Positions 8,989-19,381 of a stretch of 64,000 bases of DNA are shown here, in pieces. The notes beneath the pieces are model-generated. The model had not been told where the DNA came from and did not search any database. It worked only from the letters and a program-made list of their open reading frames with translations. How positions within the stretch are numbered: position 1 is the first letter of the stretch; each line of letters opens with the position of its first letter. The stretch is from Pandoraea nosoerga (GTDB lineage Bacteria > Pseudomonadota > Gammaproteobacteria > Burkholderiales > Burkholderiaceae). Location: the NCBI RefSeq assembly GCF_902459585.1, contig NZ_CABPSC010000002.1, forward strand, positions 310,001-374,000, written 5' to 3'. Both the position numbers and the translations under genes were made by a program.

Positions 8989-10157
8989 GTTCGCTCCCGA
9001 TATCTGCCGCACCGTACTGTCCGGCGGACACGCCGACGACCTACCCGGGCACGGCGCCGCGCCTGGCCATTCCGAATTTGGGCAAGCATCGCCGCATCGT
9101 CGTGTTCCGCGCGCTGCAACTGGGCGACATGCTGTGCGCCGTGCCGGCGCTGCGCGCGATCCGGCAGGGCGAGCCTGCCGCGCGCATCACGCTCGTCGGG
9201 CTGCCATGGGCCGAGTCATTCGCGACCCGCTTCAAATCGTACATCGACGACTTCCTGCCGTTTCCGGGGGCGCCCGGCCTGCCCGAGCAGGGCGCGGACG
9301 CAGCGCAGTTGCGGGCGTTCGAGCGGCAATGTCGCGAGCGCCGCTTCGATCTCGCGGTGCAGTTGCACGGCAGCGGCGCGTATTCAAACGCCGTGGTGGG
9401 CCGGATGGGTGCGCAGTGCAGCGCGGGCTTCGTGCCGCACGACGGCGCCGCCGCCACGCCGGCCCGCGCCGACGGAGAGGGCGTCGAGCACGGCCTGCCG
9501 TGGCCCGAGTCCGGTTCCGAAGTCCACCGATGTCTCGAGCTCACGCGAGCAATGGGCTATCAGGATTGGGGCGATCACCTGGAATTTCCGCTCGCCGCGC
9601 TCGATTACGCTACCTTCCAGGTGCTGTGCGACAAGTTCCGCCTGGAGCCGGGACGCTTCGTCGTCATTCATCCGGGCTCGAGAATGCCGTCGCGCCGCTG
9701 GCCGGTGGAGCGCTACGCCAGCGTGGCGGACAAGGTCGCGCGCGAAGGCTACCGTGTAGTGCTCACCGGGGGAGCGCACGAGCGCGATATCGCGCAGGCG
9801 CTCACGGCGCGCACGCACGAACCCATCATCGATTTCTGCAGCAAGACGTCGCTCGGCACGCTCGCGGCGCTCATCGCGCATGCGCGGCTGCTGATCTGCA
9901 ACGACACGGGCGTCTCGCACATCGCCGCCGCGATGGGCACGCGCAGCGTGGTGGTGGCATGCGGCAGCGACGTGGCACGCTGGGCGCCGCTCAACGCACA
10001 ACGTCACGACATGCTGGCCAAGCATCCGAAGTGCCGGCCCTGCATGTTCCACTCCTGCCCTTACGGACACGAGTGCGCGACGGAAATCTCGGTCGCCCAG
10101 GTGATGCGCCACGTCAGAACGATGCTCAACGCGGGAGATTCGGTATGCGACGGCTGA
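8985..10157 (+). CDS. Second GT9 glycosyltransferase (heptosyltransferase-like)
   Basis: The protein has 390 residues, starting at an ATGA overlap. It has 'FRALQLGDMLCAVPALRAI' at the N-terminus, 'IHPGSRMPSRRWPVERYA' and 'CNDTGVSHIAAAMGTRS' in the donor lobe, and a cysteine-containing tail (C-x2-C ... C ... C). It is clearly homologous to the GT9 encoded at 4966-6174 but divergent. Two heptosyltransferase-like enzymes in one operon suggest two successive heptose (or deoxy-sugar) additions. The ordered ATGA couplings argue for equimolar production with its neighbours. Confidence 0.8.
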   Translation: MSSLPISAAPYCPADTPTTYPGTAPRLAIPNLGKHRRIVVFRALQLGDMLCAVPALRAIRQGEPAARITLVGLPWAESFATRFKSYIDDFLPFPGAPGLPEQGADAAQLRAFERQCRERRFDLAVQLHGSGAYSNAVVGRMGAQCSAGFVPHDGAAATPARADGEGVEHGLPWPESGSEVHRCLELTRAMGYQDWGDHLEFPLAALDYATFQVLCDKFRLEPGRFVVIHPGSRMPSRRWPVERYASVADKVAREGYRVVLTGGAHERDIAQALTARTHEPIIDFCSKTSLGTLAALIAHARLLICNDTGVSHIAAAMGTRSVVVACGSDVARWAPLNAQRHDMLAKHPKCRPCMFHSCPYGHECATEISVAQVMRHVRTMLNAGDSVCDG

Positions 10158-11089
10158 AAGTGCTGACCTGGCAGGTCCACGGCAACTATCTGTTCTATCT
10201 CTCGCACGCGCCGCACGACTTCTACATCGTGACGAAGCCGGGCAACCCGGCCGGCTATGCGCGCTGCGGCAACGCACTGCCGTGGGGCACGAACGTGCAC
10301 GAGGTGCCGTACCACGCCGTTGCGCAGACCGAGTTCGATTGCGTGCTGTACCAGCACCACCGGCACTATCTCGAGGACGGGCCCGCGTTGTTGAGCGAGG
10401 CGCAGCGCCGATTGCCGACGGCGTTCGTGGAGCACGATCCGCCCCAGGGCCATCCGACCGACACGCGCCATCCGGTGCAGGATCCCGACGTCATGCTCGT
10501 TCATGTGACGCCGTTCAATGCGCTGATGTGGGATTCGGGGGACACGCCCACGCGCGTCATCGAGCATGGCGTGCGGCTCGTCGAAGAGGTCGAATGGCAT
10601 GGCACGCTGCCCAAAGGCATCACGGTCGTCAATCATCTCGCCCGACGCGGCCGACGACTGGGCGCCGACGTCTTCGAGCGGCTGCGCGCCGAAATTCCAC
10701 TGGATCTCGTTGGCATGGACGCGCAGGCGCTGGGCGGTATCGGCGAGATTCCGGCGTCGGAATTGCCACGCTTTATGAGTGCGTACCGCTTTTTCTTCAA
10801 CCCGATTCGGTACACGAGCCTCGGGCTTGCCGTCATCGAGGCCATGATGGCGGGCCTGCCGATCGTGGCGCTGGCCACCACGGAAATGGCAATGCTCGTT
10901 CGCTCGGGATACAACGGCGTGGCCGATACGCGCTTGCACGTGCTCGCCGAGGCCATGCGTCAACTGATACGCGATCCCGCAACCGCGAGGGAATGGGGCG
11001 AGGCCGCGCGGCGCGATGCACGCGAGCGTTTCGACATCGGCCGCTTTGCGCACGACTGGGACTGCGCGCTTCGGGAGCTCACGCAATAG
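10145..11089 (+). CDS. GT4-like glycosyltransferase
   Basis: The protein has 314 residues; the gene overlaps the upstream one by 13 bases. The N-terminal half is unusual ('LTWQVHGNYLFYLSHAPHDF'). The C-terminal half has the GT-B donor-site pattern 'YTSLGLAVIEAMMAGLPIV', with the E-x7-E style motif of GT4 enzymes. Proteins of this type lie next to heptosyltransferases and carbamoyltransferases in other polysaccharide clusters. It is the last gene of the operon; 36 bases separate it from the convergent regulator gene. Donor and acceptor are unknown. Confidence 0.75.
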   Translation: MRRLKVLTWQVHGNYLFYLSHAPHDFYIVTKPGNPAGYARCGNALPWGTNVHEVPYHAVAQTEFDCVLYQHHRHYLEDGPALLSEAQRRLPTAFVEHDPPQGHPTDTRHPVQDPDVMLVHVTPFNALMWDSGDTPTRVIEHGVRLVEEVEWHGTLPKGITVVNHLARRGRRLGADVFERLRAEIPLDLVGMDAQALGGIGEIPASELPRFMSAYRFFFNPIRYTSLGLAVIEAMMAGLPIVALATTEMAMLVRSGYNGVADTRLHVLAEAMRQLIRDPATAREWGEAARRDARERFDIGRFAHDWDCALRELTQ

Positions 11090-11125
11090 ACGCGCGCAGA
11101 CTGCGATGGCCGTGGCGTGCTCGCC

Positions 11126-12106
11126 CTACGCCGGGCTCGTGTCTGCCGCTTGCGCCGTCTGGGCGTCGGTCATCAGGGCGAGGCGGTTATAGAGCGTCTT
11201 CAGACTGATTCCGAGCGCCTTGGCCGTGCGCGGCTTGTCCCCGCCGAAGTGGCGCAGCGCGGCCGCGATGAACGACTGCTGCGCCTGCGCCAGCGTGGCG
11301 CCGATGGGGATGCTGAGCGCGCCATCGAGAACCTGTTCGCGCCGACGGGGGGCGGGCAGCGGTTCGAGCTCGAGGTCGCCGTCGGCCATGATGAACGCTC
11401 GCTCGATCGTGTTGTGCAGCTCTCGCACGTTGCCCGGCCACGGGTGGCGGCGCAAGACGGTGAGAGACTGCGGCGTCAGACGCTTGCCCGTCCCGTTACT
11501 GGCGTTGAGCCGGTCGACGTGAGACTGGGCGAGGGCGACCACGTCGTTCTCGCGACGCCGCAGCGGCGGCACGTACAGCGCGAAAGCCGCGAGGCGGAAA
11601 AGCAGGTCCTGCCGCAGCCGGCCCTCGCGTACCGCCCGGCCTGGATTGGCGTTGGTCGCGGCGATGATGCGCGTGTCGAAGCCGACCGGCTCCTGAGCGC
11701 CGACGCGGACCACGGCCCTCGTCTCGAGCGCGCGCAGCAGCTTGACCTGCAGCGCCATCGGCATGTCCTGGATTTCGTCGAGAAAGAGGGTGCCCCGCGT
11801 GGCGGCTTCGAAAAATCCGATGTGCTGCGACACGGCGCCGGTGAAACTGCCGCGCTCGTGGCCGAACAATTGCGACTCCGCGAGCTCCTGCACAATGGCG
11901 GCACAGTTCACGGCGACGAAGGGATAGGGGTGACGCGGGCTCACGTCATGAAGATAGCGCGCCACGACTTCCTTGCCGCTACCGCTTTCGCCCACGATGA
12001 GCACGTTCGCCGGAACGCTCGCGAAACGCTCGATCCTCGCGCGCAGTTCCGTCACGCCGCGCGAATCTCCCACGAGCCGTGCGCGGGCTTCCTCTTGCAC
12101 TGCCAT
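11126..12106 (-). CDS. Sigma-54-dependent activator without a sensor domain (PspF-like layout)
   Basis: The protein has 326 residues. The ATG at 12106 follows a near-perfect ribosome binding site (gaggagaag); longer in-frame starts lack one. The AAA+ domain begins almost at once: Walker A 'GESGSGKE' (39-46), 'GSFTGA' (86-91, the sigma-54-contacting loop, with Ser for the more usual Ala) and Walker B 'LFLDEIQ'. A Fis-type helix-turn-helix closes the protein ('AKALGISLKTLYNRL'). With no receiver or sensor domain, activity must be controlled by a partner protein or by expression level. It is divergent from the NtrC-type regulator at 12349 and close to several sigma-54-type promoters, so it is a candidate activator of them. 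Confidence 0.88.
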   Translation of the reverse strand: MAVQEEARARLVGDSRGVTELRARIERFASVPANVLIVGESGSGKEVVARYLHDVSPRHPYPFVAVNCAAIVQELAESQLFGHERGSFTGAVSQHIGFFEAATRGTLFLDEIQDMPMALQVKLLRALETRAVVRVGAQEPVGFDTRIIAATNANPGRAVREGRLRQDLLFRLAAFALYVPPLRRRENDVVALAQSHVDRLNASNGTGKRLTPQSLTVLRRHPWPGNVRELHNTIERAFIMADGDLELEPLPAPRRREQVLDGALSIPIGATLAQAQQSFIAAALRHFGGDKPRTAKALGISLKTLYNRLALMTDAQTAQAADTSPA

Positions 12107-12348
12107 GCACTTCTCCTCATTGCCCCGAGTGACCCGTCCGGTAGCGCCGGATCTGTAAGACGGCGCCGACAGACGCTCGTTCGGATTCCGTCTATAAAAG
12201 AGTAACGTATCGCGCGCAGCAACGGATTGATTGTTTGGTCGCCCGAGGGCTTTCGGATAGCTACATTGCATGGTCCGACGCGGCAACCTTCGGCGTCCGC
12301 TTGCTGTCCGAACAACGTGATGGTAGCGAACCGGAAGAGGCCTGCGCC

Positions 12349-13725
12349 ATGCCATACATTCTCATCGTCGAAGACGACCAGGACACCCGCGAAATGCTGA
12401 GTGCCCTGGCACATGCCCAGCAGTTGAACTGTGATGCGGTGCCAACGCTTGCCCAGGCGCGTGAAAAGATCGCCAAACGCGTGCCGGACCTGATCCTCGC
12501 CGATCTCATGCTCCCGGACGGCGATGGCATGACACTGATCGATGATTTCCCGCATGCCGCCGACGTCGAGGTCGTGCTCATGACCGGGCACGCGAGCCTC
12601 GACACCGCCATCGATGCATTGCGGCGCGGTGCGGCGGACTATCTGGTCAAGCCGATCAATATGCAGCGGCTAAACGGCATTCTGGCCAGAGTGCCCCGCA
12701 CCGACGAGCTGCGCGGCGAAATCCTCGCGCTGCGCGCGCAGCTGCAGCAACTCGGCCGCTTCGGCCGCATGCTGGGCAACTCGCCCGTGATGCAGGACGT
12801 GTATCGCGCGATCAGCCGCGTGGCACCCAGCGAGGCGGCGGTATTTCTGATGGGGGAGTCGGGCACGGGCAAGGAACTGGCTGCGCAGACCGTCCACGAT
12901 CTGAGCTTGCGACGCAAAGGCCCGTTCGTGGCGGTCAACTGCGGGGCGATTGCCGCCAATCTGGTCGAAAGCGAAATGTTTGGCCATGATCGCGGCAGCT
13001 TCACGGGCGCCGAGCGCCAGCACAAGGGCTTCTTCGAACGCGCTGACGGCGGCACGCTGTTCCTCGACGAAGTGACCGAGATGCCGCCCGAGTCGCAGGT
13101 GAAACTGTTGCGCGTGCTGGAGACCGGCAAGCTGACCCGCTTGGGCTCCACGCAGGAGATCAGCGTCGACGTGCGCATCATCGCCGCGACCAACGTCAAC
13201 CCTGAAGCGGCGGTGAGCGACGGCCGTTTCCGGCTCGACCTCTATCACCGCCTGAACGTCTTTCCGATCACGCTGCCGCCATTGCGCGAGCGCGGCGACG
13301 ACATCCCGATGCTCGCACAGGCCTTCCTCGCGGCACTGACCGACACGGACGGACGGCAGATGATATTCAGCGAAGCCACGCTCAAGGCGCTGCGCGCCTA
13401 CGACTGGCCGGGCAATGTGCGCGAACTGCGCAATCTTGTGCAACGTGCGCGCATTCTGAACGACGGCGACGTGATCGATACACTGCCGCCGCCCATTCTC
13501 GCGGAGTTCGACGAAGCGATCGTCAACGATGACAGCGTGACGGTGCCGCTCGACACGCCGCTCGAGGACATGGACCGCAAGCTGATCCTCGGCACGCTCG
13601 AACGCTGCGGCGGCGTGAAGGCACGGGCCGCGGAAATGCTCAATATCAGCCTGAAGACGCTGTATAGCCGCCTTGCCGAGCCGGCGGAGAAGGACGAGAG
13701 TCCACCGACGGCGCGTTCACGATGA
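12349..13725 (+). CDS. NtrC-family response regulator
   Basis: The protein has 458 residues. Receiver domain: acidic pair 'VEDDQD' at 7-12, phospho-acceptor Asp52 in 'LADLMLPDGD' and a conserved 'KP' near residue 103. The central AAA+ domain has 'GESGTGKE' (about 168), 'GSFTGA' and 'LFLDEVTE'. The C-terminal Fis helix-turn-helix 'AEMLNISLKTLYSRL' is strikingly like that of the divergent activator, so the two may recognise related DNA sites. It would activate sigma-54 promoters after phosphorylation; the hybrid kinase at 15523 is a candidate partner by position only. Confidence 0.9.
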   Translation: MPYILIVEDDQDTREMLSALAHAQQLNCDAVPTLAQAREKIAKRVPDLILADLMLPDGDGMTLIDDFPHAADVEVVLMTGHASLDTAIDALRRGAADYLVKPINMQRLNGILARVPRTDELRGEILALRAQLQQLGRFGRMLGNSPVMQDVYRAISRVAPSEAAVFLMGESGTGKELAAQTVHDLSLRRKGPFVAVNCGAIAANLVESEMFGHDRGSFTGAERQHKGFFERADGGTLFLDEVTEMPPESQVKLLRVLETGKLTRLGSTQEISVDVRIIAATNVNPEAAVSDGRFRLDLYHRLNVFPITLPPLRERGDDIPMLAQAFLAALTDTDGRQMIFSEATLKALRAYDWPGNVRELRNLVQRARILNDGDVIDTLPPPILAEFDEAIVNDDSVTVPLDTPLEDMDRKLILGTLERCGGVKARAAEMLNISLKTLYSRLAEPAEKDESPPTARSR

Positions 13726-13805
13726 TCCCCGCCCCGCAACTTGTCCTCGCAGGTCGCCGTCATCTGCCGTCGCAGCGCGTTGTCGCGGATCTTCGCCACG
13801 GCCAG

Positions 13806-14750
13806 TCACGCCTGGGCCTCGGAAAACGCGAGCCTGCGCTGCGCGGCCGCTACGCGACGCCGCATGTTTTCCACACGCCGCGGGATCACGTTGCGTTCCC
13901 TGAGCGTCCAGGCAAGCCCGCTCAGCGTGCGCGCCCAGCCGGCAATGCCGCCGGCCTCGCGCCACACGTCCGGCGCGAGGCGCCAGGTTTCGCGCAGCGC
14001 CGCGCCCAGGGGAAGCCGCAACCAGGCCGTCCAGACCGCGTTGCGCGCGAGCGTCGCCCGGCGGGCGAGCGCGTCGCGCATGAGCGAAGGGTAGTGATGC
14101 ACCGTCAACTGGTCACTGTAGACGAGGGTCCACCCCTGCGCGGCGATGTCGAGCGCGAGCAGCGACTCCTCGCCGCCGAGAAAGAAGCGCGGATGGTAGC
14201 CACCCGCCGCAACGAAGGCGGCACGGCGAAATACGGTGGCGCCGGCGAGCATGCCGAGAATGGTCGGCCCCGGCTGCTTGGGGAAGGTGTCGAGCGGACT
14301 GTGGCGCATGAGCCGGCTGGTGGCGTCTTCGCGGCGTTCCACGCCGACGAGCACGCGCGCCGTGATCGCGCCGATGTGCGTGTGCTTGTCGAGATAGTCG
14401 GCGGCAAGGCACAGCGACCCGGGTTCCCACCACGTATCGTCGTCGCAGAAGGCGACGTAGGGCGTTTTGGCATTGCGCACGCCGATGTTGCGGGCGCACG
14501 CGCCCAGATTGGCGGTGGAGCGCAGCAGGGTGACGCCGGGGAACTGCTCGCGGACCATCTCGGCAAGTTCGCGTTCGGAGCCGTTGTCCACCACGACGAT
14601 GGACGGCCGGTCGGGCAGCGCGACCAGACGACGCAGCGTGCGCCGCAATTCGAACGGGCGCCGATGGGACAGCACCACGACGGTGAGACGCGGATCCCGC
14701 TGCCCGGAAACGCGGGCAGGGCAAGCACTCAAAGCGATACAGGAGACCAT
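13806..14750 (-). CDS. GT2 family glycosyltransferase
   Basis: The protein has 314 residues. GT-A motifs: 'LTVVVLSHRRPFELRRTL', 'VVVDNGS', 'NLGACARNIGV', the metal-binding 'VAFCDDDTWW' and 'FLGGEESLLALDIA'. It resembles rhamnosyl- and galactosyl-type transferases of polysaccharide clusters. Its start overlaps the 3' end of the deacetylase gene by 22 bases, so the two form one transcript read from the sigma-54-type site at 15538-15553. A basic, arginine-rich tail follows the catalytic domain. Eighty bases without a gene separate it from the convergent response-regulator gene. Confidence 0.85.
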   Translation of the reverse strand: MVSCIALSACPARVSGQRDPRLTVVVLSHRRPFELRRTLRRLVALPDRPSIVVVDNGSERELAEMVREQFPGVTLLRSTANLGACARNIGVRNAKTPYVAFCDDDTWWEPGSLCLAADYLDKHTHIGAITARVLVGVERREDATSRLMRHSPLDTFPKQPGPTILGMLAGATVFRRAAFVAAGGYHPRFFLGGEESLLALDIAAQGWTLVYSDQLTVHHYPSLMRDALARRATLARNAVWTAWLRLPLGAALRETWRLAPDVWREAGGIAGWARTLSGLAWTLRERNVIPRRVENMRRRVAAAQRRLAFSEAQA

Positions 14751-15508
14751 TGCAGTTGCCAGTAACTCTCGGAAGTGTTCAGATCGATCAGTGCCTCCGG
14801 GTCAAGCAGACCCAGTTGGCTCTCGTAAGCCTGCATGGCGGTGACCTTGACCGCTGCAAAGTCGCTGCCCGCCATCTCAGGCGGCATGGGATCGGCCCGA
14901 CGGGCCGCATAGCCCTGTTCGCGCCACTGACGCACGCGGGCGGCCACGAGCCCGCTCAGCCGACGGTACGGCATGTCCTCGTAAAACCACCAGCGCCCGA
15001 GCTCCCGCACGCCCGCATCGGCTTCGGCGACGTCCCCCGCCAGTGCGGGCACGGCTTCGTGCAGCATCGCCCATATCGCGTCGTACACCAGCGCGTGGTC
15101 GCTGTGGAACAGCCCGAGAGGCGCGAGGATGCGGCGCCCCGGGTATTGCTCGATCACCTCGCGCAACGCCGGCACGATCGTCTGCGGCGTGTTGCCTTCG
15201 CAGTACTGCCGGTCCAGGAAGGGCAGCCAGAGCGGCTGGGCGCTCAGCATCTCGAGCGCCGCACGGTCCTCGAGGTGGCGCGCCTGCATGGCGGCACGCC
15301 CCGAGGCAAAGCCCGCAGCCCGGTCCCACGGCGGCGCCTCGCCGTCGTCGGCCGGCACGCCGGCGAAAACCGTCACGACAGTGCTGCCGGGCGAGGCGGC
15401 GAGCAGCCGTCCGCAACTGAAGACGGCATCATCGAGATGCGGAGAAATCACGAGCCATTTCGACGTTTCCGGCGGCTCGGGAAGGAGACTTTGCGTCATG
15501 TTGGGCAT
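14729..15508 (-). CDS. PIG-L/LmbE family N-acetylglucosaminyl deacetylase-like protein
   Basis: The protein has 259 residues. The metal-binding motif 'ISPHLDDAVFSCG' lies near residue 23, and 'LFHSDHALVYDAIW' supplies the second histidine, as in LmbE/MshB zinc deacetylases. A start at the in-frame ATG at 15499 (three codons later) fits the 'aaggag' spacing less clearly, so 15508 is kept. The enzyme probably removes an N-acetyl group from an amino sugar on a small-molecule or lipid-linked glycan intermediate. It is co-transcribed with the following GT2 gene. The start lies only 14 bases from the divergent histidine-kinase start. Confidence 0.85.
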   Translation of the reverse strand: MPNMTQSLLPEPPETSKWLVISPHLDDAVFSCGRLLAASPGSTVVTVFAGVPADDGEAPPWDRAAGFASGRAAMQARHLEDRAALEMLSAQPLWLPFLDRQYCEGNTPQTIVPALREVIEQYPGRRILAPLGLFHSDHALVYDAIWAMLHEAVPALAGDVAEADAGVRELGRWWFYEDMPYRRLSGLVAARVRQWREQGYAARRADPMPPEMAGSDFAAVKVTAMQAYESQLGLLDPEALIDLNTSESYWQLQWSPVSL

Positions 15509-15522
15509 CCTGGATCGTTGCG

Positions 15523-17244
<1,722 letters not shown>

Positions 17245-17258
17245 CGTCGCGCCGTTCC

Positions 17259-17335
17259 GATGCCGTTTGGATGCCGTTTGGATGCCGTTTGGATGCCGTT
17301 TGGATGCCGGCTCGATGCCGGTTCGATGCCGGTTC
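17259..17335. repeat. 11-bp tandem repeat, seven units
   Basis: Four copies of gatgccgtttg are followed by gatgccggctc and two gatgccggttc, without gaps. The array starts 15 bases after the stop of the histidine kinase. A looser, T-rich 'tttcagcg' repetition follows to about 17395. The 328-base gap 17245-17572 otherwise holds only the sigma-54-type promoter of the next gene. Confidence 0.9.
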
Positions 17336-17525
17336 GATGTTTCGCCTGTTTCAGCGTTTCAGCGTCTCAGCGCTTTTTCGCCTTTTCAGCGTTGCGGCAT
17401 TTCGGCGTGCCATTTTTTCAAGCGTGCTGTGAAAATTACCCGCGCAGCGTGAGGGCGACGCGCCCGTGGCGCGGTGAATGTTGCGCCGCCCCGGCGTCCA
17501 TGGGCCTGTTCGCCGCCCGGGGCCG

Positions 17526-17541
17526 CGGCACGAACCTTGCG
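17526..17541 (+). promoter_or_regulatory. Sigma-54 promoter of the TPP enzyme
   Basis: CGGCACGAACCTTGCG contains GGCACG-N4-TTGC with exact GG-N10-GC spacing; only the first consensus T is missing. The -12 GC lies 33 bases before the ATG at 17573. Confidence 0.65.
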
Positions 17542-17572
17542 ACGGTGAGGTATTTACCGGGAGAACACCGTC

Positions 17573-19381
17573 ATGGCACAGAGCGTTGGAGATTTTCTGC
17601 TGGAGCGGCTTCGCCTTTGGGGCGTGCAGCGGGTATTCGGCTATCCCGGCGACGGCATCAACGGCATCGTCGGCGCTTTCGGCAGGGCGAAGAACGAGCC
17701 CGAGTTCGTGCAGGTGCGCCACGAGGAGATGGCCGCTTTCATGGCGTGCGCACATGCCAAGTTCACCGGCGAGACGGGCGTGTGTCTCGCCACGTCAGGC
17801 CCGGGCGCCATCCATCTGCTCAATGGTCTCTACGACGCCAAGGCCGATCACCAGCCGGTGGTGGCGATCGTTGGCCAGCAAAAGCGGGCATCGCTGGGTG
17901 GCGACTTCCAGCAGGAGGTGGATCTTCACGCGCTGTTCAAGGACGTGGCGCATGAATACGTGCAGGAGATCATGACGCCGGCGCAAGCGCGGCATGTGAT
18001 CGACCGCGCCTTTCGCATCGCGCACGACCAGCGCACCGTCACCTGCATCATCGTCCCCAACGACGTCCAGGACCTGCCCGCCGTGGCCGTGCCGCCGCGC
18101 GTGCACGGCAGCGTGCGCAGCGGCCCCATCGTGGGCGGCGTGCGACGTGCGCCGCGCCATGTCGTGCCATCTGAGGACGAGCTCGACCGTGCCGCCGAAG
18201 TGCTCAACGCGGGACAGCGCGTCGCCATGCTCGTCGGGGCCGGGGCGCTAGGCGCGGGCGCGCGCGTCATTGACGTGGCTAACCGGCTCGAAGCCGGTGT
18301 GGCCAAAGCGCTGCTCGGCAAGGCGGTCATTCCCGACACGTTGCCCTGGGTGACCGGCGCGATCGGCCTGCTGGGGACCGAGCCGAGCTGGGAACTGATG
18401 AACGAATGCGACACGTTGCTGATGATCGGCTCGGCGTTCCCCTATGCCGAATTTCTGCCGGAGGAAGGGCAGGCGCGCGGGGTGCAGATCGACATCGACG
18501 CACGCATGCTGAGTCTGCGCTATCCGATGGAAGTCGCGATGGTCGGCGATGCGCGCGCCACGCTCGACGCGCTGCTGCCGCGGCTCCACGTTCGTCAGAA
18601 CGACGACTGGCGCCAACGGGTGCAGGCACGCGTGGCCCGATGGTGGCGCGTCATGGACCGCCGCGCGGCGTCGGACGCCAAGCCGATCAATCCGCAGCGT
18701 GTCTTTCGCGAGTTGTCGCAGCAATTGCCCGACAATGCCATCGTCACCGCCGACTCGGGCACGGCGGCCAACTGGTATGCGCGCGACGTACAACTGCGCG
18801 AGGGCATGATGGGCTCGCTCTCCGGCGGTCTGGCGTCGATGGGCGCGGCCATGCCATATGCGCTGGCCGCCAAGATGGCGCACCCCTCGCGCGTCGTTGT
18901 CGCCCTGGAGGGCGATGGCGCGATGCAGATGAACGGCATCAATGAACTCATCACACTATCGAACCTCTGGCAGACGTGGCGTGACCCGCGACTGGCGGTG
19001 CTGGTGCTCAACAACGGCGATCTGAACGAAGTCACATGGGAGCAGCGCGCACAGGAAGGCGATCCGCGTTTTGCCGTGTCCCAGTCGCTGCCACCATTTG
19101 ACTACGCGGCATACGCCCGTCAATTGGGCCTGAACGGCATTCGCGTCGAAGCCCCGGGCGATGTGCGCGCGGCGTGGCGCGAGGCGTTCGAGGCAGACCG
19201 GCCCACCGTGCTCGATGTCGTGACCGATCCGAACGTGCCGCCGATCCCGCCGCATATGACCGCGAAGATGTTTCGCAACTACACCGGTGCGCTGCTGCGC
19301 GGCGACAGCGAAGCGGCCGGCGTGGCGCGCGCGACCATGCGCGAGACCTGGGAAAGCGTGGCCAGTCGCTGGGAAAAGTAG
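17573..19381 (+). CDS. Thiamine-diphosphate-dependent enzyme, pyruvate oxidase/acetolactate synthase-like
   Basis: The protein has 602 residues. The N-terminal Pyr domain has '[14 protein letters not shown]' and the cofactor-activating glutamate in '[11 protein letters not shown]' (about 50). The central domain matches the TPP-enzyme M domain. The C-terminal PP domain has the TPP/Mg motif '[16 protein letters not shown]', ending with 'NNGDLN' (about 446-476). Length and order fit PoxB-type pyruvate oxidases and related decarboxylases; acetolactate synthases usually show different FAD-site residues, so PoxB-like is only the best guess. It has its own sigma-54-type promoter. Its last 103 bases overlap the end of the convergent decarboxylase gene. 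Confidence 0.8.
   Translation: MAQSVGDFLLERLRLWGVQRVFGYPGDGINGIVGAFGRAKNEPEFVQVRHEEMAAFMACAHAKFTGETGVCLATSGPGAIHLLNGLYDAKADHQPVVAIVGQQKRASLGGDFQQEVDLHALFKDVAHEYVQEIMTPAQARHVIDRAFRIAHDQRTVTCIIVPNDVQDLPAVAVPPRVHGSVRSGPIVGGVRRAPRHVVPSEDELDRAAEVLNAGQRVAMLVGAGALGAGARVIDVANRLEAGVAKALLGKAVIPDTLPWVTGAIGLLGTEPSWELMNECDTLLMIGSAFPYAEFLPEEGQARGVQIDIDARMLSLRYPMEVAMVGDARATLDALLPRLHVRQNDDWRQRVQARVARWWRVMDRRAASDAKPINPQRVFRELSQQLPDNAIVTADSGTAANWYARDVQLREGMMGSLSGGLASMGAAMPYALAAKMAHPSRVVVALEGDGAMQMNGINELITLSNLWQTWRDPRLAVLVLNNGDLNEVTWEQRAQEGDPRFAVSQSLPPFDYAAYARQLGLNGIRVEAPGDVRAAWREAFEADRPTVLDVVTDPNVPPIPPHMTAKMFRNYTGALLRGDSEAAGVARATMRETWESVASRWEK

Noticed and set aside
12236-12251. Additional sigma-54 site (TGGTCGCCCGAGGGCT) before the NtrC-type regulator
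   Set aside because: GG-N10-GC spacing is present, but both conserved halves are poor matches, as expected by chance in GC-rich DNA.
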